This document shows, piece after piece, positions 1-6,888 of a stretch of DNA of 37,628 bases (position 1 is its first letter; each line of letters begins with the position of its first letter). The notes under the pieces were generated by a model. That model did not search any database. It saw only the letters and a list, made by a program, of their open reading frames with translations, and was not told the origin of the DNA. The DNA lies in NCBI GenBank assembly GCA_016201205.1, contig JACQDF010000168.1, positions 1 through 37,628 of the forward strand, written 5' to 3'. The DNA is from Acidobacteriota bacterium. GTDB taxonomy: Bacteria; Acidobacteriota; Terriglobia; Bryobacterales; Bryobacteraceae. The position numbers and the translations under genes are program-made.

Positions 1-140
1 CTCATTGTGGAAAAGGGCGGCCGAAGGAACGCAGGGTCTGTTTTCAGCGTCTCGCAGTTCAAATCGTTTTTGGCCAAAAGTCCCGTTACGGCGCTGGATA
101 GAAAGGACTTATAGGTTTTCACAAAGTACTTTACCGGACA

Positions 141-965
141 CTAGTGATCGGCGGTAAGGCAGCGCCGGCCGAGCCGCTCGGCTGCCAGTAACGTGGTACC
201 GGAATGCGCGAACAGGTCCACTACGGTATCGTGTTCGGCGGAACTGGCTTGCATGATCCGCTCAATGCTTCTGAGTGGTTTCTGAGCGTAACAACCCGAC
301 ACATTCTCGTCCATCCTATAAAAGACCTGCTGAATATCCACCCAAACATTGCCAGCTCGGATTGTATCTGATCGGCCTCGTTCTAGGTTCTCTGTCAGCC
401 TGCCGTTCACCTCCTTGTAATAGCCACGCAAGATCTTTGGGATCCCGGTGTACTCCGCCGCCACATCGAACCCAGGGTCACCCTTTATGTAGTAGAGCAG
501 CTCCTGCCGGACGGCCATCCAGTTTTTCTGCGTGCCGTAGCCCCGTTGATTTCGCATCGTGATGAAACTCCTGGGTGCAAACGGCGTACGCCGCATCATC
601 AGCATGAAGTCCGCAAGAGGTTGAAATCCGTCGTTTTGATCGGCACCAAGCCAAACGTAGAGCGAGGCATTGGTCGCTAGGAAGTGGTATGTGTTCATCA
701 CCCAGCGCTCGCACCAGGAAATATATTGGCTGACGTTGTGCGTGTCGAAGGCCGCCAAGTTGTACGGCGGATCATGGATCGCCAGTGTCGGGCGCTCTCC
801 AACAACGAACTGCGCTACGGCATCGCTATCTGCTGCGTCCAGGCATGCGATCCGGTGGCCGTGCGGATCCTCCCAGATCCCGCCTGCGCCGAGCCGGCAG
901 CAGGATAAGAGTCGTCGCCGGAGTTCCGGATTCGTGTCGAGGCGAGGTAACGGGTTGTTGTTCAT
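141..965 (-). CDS. DNA methyltransferase (N6-adenine/N4-cytosine type), probably C-terminally truncated
   Basis: This protein of 274 residues should methylate an amino group of adenine or cytosine in DNA using S-adenosylmethionine. The catalytic motif DPPYNL (motif IV) lies near residue 65. The SAM-binding motif I, DLFAHSGTT, is near the C-terminus, preceded by a KPL..IERI segment. Motif IV before motif I is the order of beta-type methyltransferases. The chain stops at TAG (141-143) just after LTADH, where relatives normally run on for a further helix. After the TAG the same frame stays open to the window edge for about 45 codons, beginning CPVKYFVKTYKSF, so the gene may be interrupted rather than complete. 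It starts with ATG at 965. Base composition is visibly less GC-rich than the genes to its right, and an attC-like site lies 52 bp upstream, both suggesting transfer. No restriction enzyme gene is adjacent. Confidence 0.85.
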   Translation of the reverse strand: MNNNPLPRLDTNPELRRRLLSCCRLGAGGIWEDPHGHRIACLDAADSDAVAQFVVGERPTLAIHDPPYNLAAFDTHNVSQYISWCERWVMNTYHFLATNASLYVWLGADQNDGFQPLADFMLMMRRTPFAPRSFITMRNQRGYGTQKNWMAVRQELLYYIKGDPGFDVAAEYTGIPKILRGYYKEVNGRLTENLERGRSDTIRAGNVWVDIQQVFYRMDENVSGCYAQKPLRSIERIMQASSAEHDTVVDLFAHSGTTLLAAERLGRRCLTADH

Positions 966-1017
966 GCGTTCTCTATTGAATCAAATCTCGCGCTGCGGCG
1001 CAGGCTCACAAGGAGCG

Positions 1018-1119
1018 GGCTAACCACTCTGGCGCTCAGCCGCGAGCGGCACCTGCGAATCTCTCAAACTCGCACTGCCAGCCCCGGCGCCGCTCGCCGG
1101 TTGCAGCGCCGGGTTAGGC
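1018..1119 (-). other. attC-like integron recombination site
   Basis: Read on the minus strand, the element opens with GCCTAAC (fits RYYYAAC) and closes with GTTAGCC (one mismatch to GTTRRRY). Between them lie two long imperfectly complementary arms. On the plus strand these are 1031-1052 and 1088-1110, sharing GGCGCT and GCGAGCGGC blocks. One arm has an extra G near the outer end, like the extrahelical base in the L'' box of true attC sites. The 102-bp length is in the normal attC range. The end facing the methyltransferase is the R' side, so that gene would be the next cassette. No integrase and no second attC are visible, so this could be a solitary or decayed site. Confidence 0.55.
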
Positions 1120-1231
1120 ACGACTGACCGTTCCAGCCCGCGCAGGCCGACGCGCACGCCGGGCGGCCCTTGGCACTATGCTTCGTCCGGCTGCGAGACA
1201 TCGTAAAACGAATCCCATTCAGCGAAGCGGG

Positions 1232-1960
1232 TTACCTCAGATTCAGCCCGCCATCCACCGCCAGCACCTGGCCGGTGATGAAGTTTGAAGCCCGGAGGAA
1301 ATAATCGACCGCCTCAGCGATCTCCTCGACAGTCCCGGCGCGGCCCGCGGGCGTCGCCTTGACCATGGCCTGGGCACGCTCGTCGAGCTCGCCGAAAGGG
1401 ACCACGCCGGGGGCGACGGAGTTTACGGTAATGTCCGGGGCGAACGCCTTCGCGAGCGCCTTGGTCAGCATGATGACGCCGGCTTTGGAAGCGCAGTAAT
1501 GGGCGTGCTCGGACCAGGGCCTCAGCCCTCCCAGCGAGCTGATATTCACAATCCGGCCGCCGCCATGTTTGCGCATCAGCCGTGCGCCCTGCTGGCAGCA
1601 GAAGAAGACAGCTCTGAGATTGACGCTGTGGATAAAGTCCCAGTCGGCTTCCGTGATGTCGAACGGGTCCATGCGTGTGAAGCGGGCCGCGTTGTTGACG
1701 AGGCCGTCGAGACGGCCGAAGCGGGCTTCGATTCCGGAGAACAAGCCCTGAATCTCGGCGACGCTTTCCAGATTCGCCCGGAAGAGGCCTGCGGCGGAGC
1801 ATTCGGCCGCGGTTTTCTCCGCTTCTCTTTGCGAGGCGTGGTAGTGAACAAGCACCTGAGCGCCCTCGCGGCCCAGGCGCGAAGCGATGCCACGGCCTAT
1901 GCGCCTGGCGGCGCCCGTGACCAGCACGATCTTTCCGGCCAGATCAGACGGTTGGCTCAT
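1232..1960 (-). CDS. SDR-family oxidoreductase, pteridine reductase-like
   Basis: A 242-residue short-chain dehydrogenase/reductase. The Rossmann motif is TGAARRIG (residues 15-22), where Arg replaces the usual Gly, as in pteridine reductases (PTR1/FolM). VHYH at 38-41 also matches that group. NNAA is at 89-92, the catalytic Ser is in the NISS segment (141-142), and YCASK supplies Tyr155 and Lys159. NADPH-dependent reduction of a pterin is the best guess, but a 3-oxoacyl-ACP-type substrate is not excluded. ATG at 1960 was chosen because the fold begins directly after it; the longer reading upstream lies inside the MFS gene. It overlaps that gene by 17 bp, so the two are probably translationally coupled, and it is the last gene of the operon. 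Confidence 0.85.
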   Translation of the reverse strand: MSQPSDLAGKIVLVTGAARRIGRGIASRLGREGAQVLVHYHASQREAEKTAAECSAAGLFRANLESVAEIQGLFSGIEARFGRLDGLVNNAARFTRMDPFDITEADWDFIHSVNLRAVFFCCQQGARLMRKHGGGRIVNISSLGGLRPWSEHAHYCASKAGVIMLTKALAKAFAPDITVNSVAPGVVPFGELDERAQAMVKATPAGRAGTVEEIAEAVDYFLRASNFITGQVLAVDGGLNLR

Positions 1961-3236
1961 GCACTTCCACCTCTTCGGGATCGACGCCTTCCTCAGGCGG
2001 CTCGGGCAAACGCCCGCTGAGATCCAAGGATAACCAGTAAACGGCGGTGAGGGAACTGAGCAGGCCGGAGGCGGCTCCAATGGTGCGCGGGCCAAACGAC
2101 TGGCTCGCCAGACCGGCGGCGAGCATCGAGAGCATCATCACCGACCAGGAAAGCGTCTCCAGCGTGGCAAAGACGCGGCCCCGGAACTCGTCCGAGACGT
2201 GGCGCAACAACTGGCTCACATTCAGCACGGAGGTGAGGCCGACGGCGGCCCGCGAGACCGCCATGAAGAAACACGCCAGCGCGAAGTTCCCCATCTGGCT
2301 GAAGGCGATGTAGCTGCCTCCGTGGATGATGTAGGCGATGGTGAGAGTGCGCTTATAGCCGTCGAACGTCAGACGCCGGCTAAGGCGGTGAGCGAGCGCG
2401 CCGCCGCAAATCAGCCCGACGCCCGCAGATGCCCACAGGATGCCGATTCCGGCCGCGCCGCGGTGGAACACCTTTTCGCCGAACAGGCTGAAAAGAATCT
2501 GCGCAGCGCCGCCCCCGGAAGCCCATCCCATGGCGACCACCGCGATGCCGAGCAGCAGCGGCGCTTTGCGCATGTAGTCGAGACCCTCGACGTACTCGTG
2601 AAGGGGGCGCATCACGTCGGCTTCGGTGAGCGCTTTGCGCCGCGCCTTGGATGCGCCGGCCGGCACGCGGAGGCGGGCGATGGACCAGGCCGAGAACAGG
2701 AACGACATGGCGTTCAGGAAAAACGCCCATCCGTAGCCGAATTGGGTCACGCTGAGACCGCCCAGCATGGCGCCCAGTGTCAGCGTGGTCCAGCCGGTGG
2801 TTTGGGTGAGGGAATTCGCGGTGTGAAGCTGGCCGGGTGTTGTGATGGACGGCAGGATGGCGGAGCGGCCGCTGGTGAAGAAGGGGGAAGCGAACATGAG
2901 CAAGCTGCTGAGCACATAGAGCAGCTTGCTGTCCGGGGCGCCGATGGTGAAGATGAACCCCATGGCCACCATGGCGCGAATCAGATCACTGGCGATCATG
3001 ATCCGCTTGCGGTCCATGCGGTCGAGCAGGACGCCCGCCAGCGGGCCGGCGAGCATCATGGGGATGGCCCGGGCCAGCAACACGCCGGACACGATGAGGC
3101 CGCCATCCTCGTGTTGCACCGCCAGGCTGAAGACAGCGACGTTGTTGAAGTGGTCGCCGACTTCGCTGACGATCTGGCCGGCCCAGGTGTGGCGGTAGTT
3201 GCGGTTCTCCTTCAGAAGCTGGAGAAACCCCGCCAT
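1944..3236 (-). CDS. MFS transporter, EntS/DHA3-like exporter
   Basis: A 430-residue, 12-helix major facilitator superfamily protein of the inner membrane. The N-terminus (FLQLLKENRNYR...) and the LLDRMDRKR loop between helices 2 and 3 (the MFS motif A position) resemble the drug/siderophore exporter branch that includes EntS. Substrate cannot be told from sequence. ATG at 3236 was chosen: it lies 1 bp after the TAG of the upstream permease and has GGAG about 10 nt before it; a GTG at 3245 is also possible. It follows the DMT permease and overlaps the SDR gene, so it belongs to the operon that starts at mazG. Confidence 0.85.
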   Translation of the reverse strand: MAGFLQLLKENRNYRHTWAGQIVSEVGDHFNNVAVFSLAVQHEDGGLIVSGVLLARAIPMMLAGPLAGVLLDRMDRKRIMIASDLIRAMVAMGFIFTIGAPDSKLLYVLSSLLMFASPFFTSGRSAILPSITTPGQLHTANSLTQTTGWTTLTLGAMLGGLSVTQFGYGWAFFLNAMSFLFSAWSIARLRVPAGASKARRKALTEADVMRPLHEYVEGLDYMRKAPLLLGIAVVAMGWASGGGAAQILFSLFGEKVFHRGAAGIGILWASAGVGLICGGALAHRLSRRLTFDGYKRTLTIAYIIHGGSYIAFSQMGNFALACFFMAVSRAAVGLTSVLNVSQLLRHVSDEFRGRVFATLETLSWSVMMLSMLAAGLASQSFGPRTIGAASGLLSSLTAVYWLSLDLSGRLPEPPEEGVDPEEVEVHEPTV

Positions 3237-3237
3237 C

Positions 3238-4167
3238 CTAGCCACGCTCCGTGAGGAAAACGCCGGTGAGCACGAGCGAGCCGCCGGCCACCAGCGTCGC
3301 GGTGATCTGATCGCCCAGCAACACCACTCCGAACAAAGTGGCCAGCACAGGCTGCAAGTACGCGAAGCTGGAGACCCGCGTGGCCGGGATGTGCGTCAGC
3401 GCCCAGTAGAAGATGAGGTAGCAGACGGCGGACGGGAACACTGCCATGTAGAGGAGGCTGATCCAGGCGGCGGCGCTCACTTGCGAGAAATCGAAGCTGC
3501 CCGTATGCCAGGCGACGACGGGAAACAGCATCAGGCCGCCGGAGACGTAAGCGAACGTGTTGATGGTGAGGCCGCCGTGGCGCGCCGTGAGCTGTTTGCC
3601 GAGAACGGTGAACAGAGCGAACGTGACCGAGGCGCCGAGGACCAGCATGTCGCCGAGCAAGGTCGCCTGTCCGCCGGAACCGCGGGCAAGCTGCAGCAGA
3701 CCGATGCCGGCCAGGGCGACCAGAATGCCGAAGGACTTTTTCGTGGTGAGCCGCTCGAGACCGCAGGTGGCTGAGGTGACCAGAACCAGCAGCGGAGTGA
3801 GGCCGATCACGATGGCCGCATGGCCCGTACTGGTGCGCGCGTAGCCGCTCAGAAAACAAACCTGGTTCAGGGCGACTCCGACGAATCCAAGAAAGAGAAG
3901 CACCGGCAAGTCGCTGCGGCTCCAGCGCTCGCGATCCTGCGCGCGGCCCTTCCAGAAATAGAGGGGAAGAAGAAACAAGCCGGCGAAAATGGCGCGGAGG
4001 CTGGCCGTAAGCAGCGAAGGGATCTCGCGCAGGGCGATCCGGGCGATCACGAAGTTCATCGACCAGAAAAAAACCATCAGCAGCAGCAGCGAGTACAGGC
4101 GCGCCTTGGTGGGGCCGTTGGTGGCGAGGCTTTCCCGCTGGCGCGGGCGGGAGAGATCGGTGACTAT
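3238..4167 (-). CDS. EamA/DMT-family permease (possible ATA start)
   Basis: A hydrophobic protein of about 309 residues with roughly ten membrane helices and two EamA-like halves (first near NFVIARIALREIPSLLTAS, second near ASVTFALFTVLGKQLTARHGG). It probably exports an amino acid or other small metabolite. The start is unusual. A perfect AGGAGG (4175-4180) sits 7 nt before an ATA codon at 4165-4167, and this ATA overlaps the TAG stop of the upstream gene. No ATG, GTG or TTG follows at good spacing before the first helix. The only standard start is TTG at 4206, with no Shine-Dalgarno and a 43-bp overlap. I list the ATA start as the better-supported one, with moderate certainty. Confidence 0.75.
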   Translation of the reverse strand: MVTDLSRPRQRESLATNGPTKARLYSLLLLMVFFWSMNFVIARIALREIPSLLTASLRAIFAGLFLLPLYFWKGRAQDRERWSRSDLPVLLFLGFVGVALNQVCFLSGYARTSTGHAAIVIGLTPLLVLVTSATCGLERLTTKKSFGILVALAGIGLLQLARGSGGQATLLGDMLVLGASVTFALFTVLGKQLTARHGGLTINTFAYVSGGLMLFPVVAWHTGSFDFSQVSAAAWISLLYMAVFPSAVCYLIFYWALTHIPATRVSSFAYLQPVLATLFGVVLLGDQITATLVAGGSLVLTGVFLTERG

Positions 4168-5279
4168 GGGAGAACCTCCTCGCGCACGGTGATCCGGCGG
4201 ATCCAATCCATGTCGAGCGGATACCCAAAGCCTGGCTCGTCACCCGCCAGGATCGTGCCGCGCGGAGTGACTTCGACCGGCGGCGCGATGATGTCGCGCG
4301 TCCAATAGCGCTTGCTGGCGGAAACGTCGCCGGGCAGAACGAAATCGGGCAGCGTGGACAGGGCGATGTTATGAGCGCGGCCAACGCCGGATTCAAGCAT
4401 GCCGCCGCACCAGACGGGAACGCCATTGGCTTGGGCCACGTCGTGGACGCGTCTGGCCTCCGTGAAACCGCCGACGCGGCCCAGCTTGATATTGAGGATG
4501 CGGCAGGCCTTCATGCGGATCGCCTGTTCGGCCTGGTGAGCCGAGCGGATGCACTCATCCAGGCAGATGGGCGTCTCGAGCGCGGCCTGGAGCTGAACGT
4601 GGTCGATGATCTCCTCGTGCGCCAGCGGCTGCTCGATCATCATCAGGTAGAATTCATCGAGGCGTTTCAAATGATCGATGTCGGCGAGTGTATAGGCGCT
4701 GTTGGCGTCAGCCATCAACTTGATGGAGGGAAACTGCCTGCGAACTTCGCGGATGACATCGATGTCCCAGCCCGGCTTGATTTTGATCTTGATGCGCTGG
4801 TAGCCGGCGCTGATTTCCGTTTCGATTTTCCCGAGCAGTTGCGGAACGCTGTCCTGAATGCCGATCGAGACGCCACAGGGAATTTCCTTGCGCGCGCCGC
4901 CGCCGATGTGCCGCCACAAGGGCCGGTCCATCAGGCGGGCTTCGAGATCCCAGCAGGCGGCTTCCAGGCCGCCGCGGGCCATCTTGTGGCCGCGAATGTG
5001 CGAACTGCGGCCGGCGATATCAGCGGCCGAGGAGAACTCGCCGTTCAGCACGCAGGGCGCGACGAAGTGTTTCAGGATCAGCCAGGCCGAATCAGTCCAT
5101 TCTTCGTTGTAGAAAGGGTTCTCGCCGCAAGTGGCTTCCCCCCAGCCGGAGACGCCGCCCGAGCGGACTTCCACCAGCACCATCCGGCGTTCATAGGTGC
5201 GGCCGAAGCTGGTCTCGAAGAAATGGACGAGCGGCATCCTGATCTGCCGCAGCACGATTTGTTCGATGCGGAAAGCCAT
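4164..5279 (-). CDS. menC: o-Succinylbenzoate synthase / N-succinylamino-acid racemase (enolase superfamily)
   Basis: A 371-residue enolase-superfamily enzyme with an N-terminal capping domain and a TIM barrel. The KxK pair is at Lys164/Lys166. Metal ligands are Asp191 (ADANSAY), Glu216 (IEQPL) and Asp241 (LDECI), and the opposing lysine is Lys265 (NIKLGRVGG). Positions fit the menC/NSAR subgroup, whose members make o-succinylbenzoate for menaquinone, racemise N-succinylamino acids, or do both. No other men gene is nearby. The gene 8 bp upstream encodes a GNAT acyltransferase, the pairing known from NSAR loci, so racemisation of N-acylated amino acids is at least as likely as menaquinone synthesis. 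It is followed by an overlapping permease. Confidence 0.85.
   Translation of the reverse strand: MAFRIEQIVLRQIRMPLVHFFETSFGRTYERRMVLVEVRSGGVSGWGEATCGENPFYNEEWTDSAWLILKHFVAPCVLNGEFSSAADIAGRSSHIRGHKMARGGLEAACWDLEARLMDRPLWRHIGGGARKEIPCGVSIGIQDSVPQLLGKIETEISAGYQRIKIKIKPGWDIDVIREVRRQFPSIKLMADANSAYTLADIDHLKRLDEFYLMMIEQPLAHEEIIDHVQLQAALETPICLDECIRSAHQAEQAIRMKACRILNIKLGRVGGFTEARRVHDVAQANGVPVWCGGMLESGVGRAHNIALSTLPDFVLPGDVSASKRYWTRDIIAPPVEVTPRGTILAGDEPGFGYPLDMDWIRRITVREEVLP
4175..4180 (-). promoter_or_regulatory. Strong Shine-Dalgarno serving a non-standard start
   Basis: AGGAGG on the minus strand lies inside the end of menC. It is spaced 7 nt from the ATA codon at 4165-4167 and has no ATG, GTG or TTG at suitable distance. 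This is the main reason for placing the permease start at ATA. Confidence 0.6.
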
Positions 5280-5287
5280 GATCCTGT

Positions 5288-6049
5288 TTACGCTTTCTGC
5301 TCCTCCCGGGGCGCCAGCAGATACGTGCCCGCTTCGGGCGTATTCTCAAACCCGATGACTTCGAGGCCGTTGCGAAAGTGCGCCAGAAACCGCTCGCGCA
5401 CCGAATCCTGGATGGTGCGCGCCTGCCGGGGAGCGCTGTCGCGCATCCGCGCGATGTCGGATGGCACAGCGATGCGGGCCTTGATCCTGGGGCGCGGCAG
5501 CGGCTTGCCGGCGACAATCGCCTCGACGCGCGGCGTGTCGAGCCACCACTCGGCAACGCAACGATCGGTGGGCAAGCCGCCGTGCAGATGGCTCGAGGTG
5601 GTGCCGTACTGGTTGGGCACAAAGCGCCGCACAACGGCGCCCAGGCGCTCCAGATTGAAATACGCGTTCTTGATCTCGAGGGGATCGAAAGTCCACTCGG
5701 CGAGCCGGATGCCGCGCGCGAGCGCGTCCTCGCGCTGTTTGAGCTTGAGCAGGCGGCCCAGGCCGCGGTTCTGATACGCGGCCAGCGTGCCAAGCATGTG
5801 GCTGTGAAGATAATGAGTCCCGTCCGGCTTGAGACCGGGGATGGAGATGAGGAAAGCCACCATGCGGCCGCCGTCGAAGACGCCGAACGTCTGCCCTCCG
5901 ACTTTGTTGGCGACGACAAACAGCCGCCGCGGCAGCAGCTCGATGTCCTCAAAGCCCCAGATCTCTTTCTGAAGGCGGACGGCCTCCTCAAACTCGGGGA
6001 TGGTGGCGAGCGCCCTGATTTCGATCACAGAGCTTTGGCTTGCCGCCAC
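5288..6049 (-). CDS. GNAT-family N-acyltransferase next to menC/NSAR
   Basis: A 253-residue GNAT protein of the COG3375 kind. The acyl-CoA pyrophosphate loop is YQNRGLGRLLK, near residues 91-101. The segment EWTFDPLEIKNAYFNLERLG is typical of this subfamily. In Geobacillus-type loci, a GNAT enzyme beside an N-succinylamino-acid racemase adds succinyl to amino acids; a similar role here is inference. GTG at 6049 is preceded by GGAGG 4 nt away and overlaps the end of mazG by 25 bp. A second GTG at 6028, overlapping the mazG stop as GTGA, is an alternative start. The stop is 8 bp before menC. Confidence 0.75.
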   Translation of the reverse strand: MAASQSSVIEIRALATIPEFEEAVRLQKEIWGFEDIELLPRRLFVVANKVGGQTFGVFDGGRMVAFLISIPGLKPDGTHYLHSHMLGTLAAYQNRGLGRLLKLKQREDALARGIRLAEWTFDPLEIKNAYFNLERLGAVVRRFVPNQYGTTSSHLHGGLPTDRCVAEWWLDTPRVEAIVAGKPLPRPRIKARIAVPSDIARMRDSAPRQARTIQDSVRERFLAHFRNGLEVIGFENTPEAGTYLLAPREEQKA

Positions 6050-6825
6050 AGCGCCTCCATTTCCTCGATGGAAGAGCCGGCGGGCGTCTTACCCTGGACG
6101 GCGAGGCCGCGCTCGACGTAAGCAAAGCGGCGCCGGAACTTTGCGTTGGTCTTGCGCAGGGCCTGCTCGGGATCGGTCTTGAGAAAGCGGGCGAGATTCA
6201 CGAGGGTGAAGAACAGATCGCCGATTTCCGCCTCGATGTCCCCGGGGTTTGCACCTGCCCGGGCGCGCTCGAGCTCGGCCAGCTCTTCACGGACTTTCTC
6301 CGACACCTGGTGAAGGTTCTCCCAATCGAAACCGGCGGCGGCGACCTTCGAGCTGATTTGCTGCGCCTGGACGAGAGCAGGCATCGCGCGGGGAATGTTG
6401 TCCAGCAGGCCTTTTGGCTCTTCCCCACGCTCCTTCTGTTCTTCCTCTTTGATCTGGTCCCAGCGCGCCTTCACCTGGCCGGGCGTGGCGGCGTCGCCAT
6501 CGGCGAACACGTGAGGATGGCGGCGGATCAGCTTGGTGCAGATGGCATCGAGCGAATCTTCGATGCGGAAGAGTCCTTCCTCGGCGGCCATCTGAGCGTA
6601 GAAGACAGCCTGCAAAAGGAAGTCGCCGAGCTCTTCGCAAAGGGCGCGCCAGTCGCGGTTGTCGATGGCATCGAGAACTTCGTACGTCTCTTCCAGCGTG
6701 TAGGGCTTAATGGAATCGAAGGACTGCTCGCGATCCCACGGGCAGCCTCCGGGCGAACGAAGTTTCGCCATGACGTCGACGAGTTGTTGAAAGCGTTCAC
6801 CGGCAGTGGGCGTGGATTCGGACAT
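6025..6825 (-). CDS. mazG: Nucleoside triphosphate pyrophosphohydrolase MazG
   Basis: A 266-residue all-alpha NTP pyrophosphatase that hydrolyses (d)NTPs to monophosphates and pyrophosphate, with a house-cleaning role. The N-terminal signature LRSPGGCPWDREQS is intact. The metal-binding ExxE...ExxD motif is Glu46/Glu49 and Glu65/Asp68. A second MazG-like repeat is in the C-terminal half (EIGDLFFTLVNLARF). Length matches the two-domain E. coli type. It is the first gene of a six-gene operon; its 5' leader holds an inverted repeat. The rest of the operon does not share an obvious pathway with it. Confidence 0.93.
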   Translation of the reverse strand: MSESTPTAGERFQQLVDVMAKLRSPGGCPWDREQSFDSIKPYTLEETYEVLDAIDNRDWRALCEELGDFLLQAVFYAQMAAEEGLFRIEDSLDAICTKLIRRHPHVFADGDAATPGQVKARWDQIKEEEQKERGEEPKGLLDNIPRAMPALVQAQQISSKVAAAGFDWENLHQVSEKVREELAELERARAGANPGDIEAEIGDLFFTLVNLARFLKTDPEQALRKTNAKFRRRFAYVERGLAVQGKTPAGSSIEEMEALWRQAKAL

Positions 6826-6840
6826 GCGTGCGAGGAGCCC

Positions 6841-6878
6841 GGAAACGAACGTGTTTCCTGTGGGATATTTCTAATCTA
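6841..6878 (-). promoter_or_regulatory. mazG promoter region with inverted repeat
   Basis: Upstream of mazG there is a -10-like TAGATT on the minus strand (6873-6878). Between it and the start codon is a perfect inverted repeat, GGAAAC (6841-6846) and GTTTCC (6853-6858), separated by 6 bp. An 18-bp palindrome just downstream of a -10 box is a plausible repressor site or leader hairpin. No clear -35 was found. Confidence 0.35.
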
Positions 6879-6888
6879 GCACGGCGCG

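Noticed and set aside
1..140. A second attC site closing the methyltransferase cassette
   Set aside because: No GTTRRRY/RYYYAAC pair with complementary arms was found in these bases; it may lie beyond the window.
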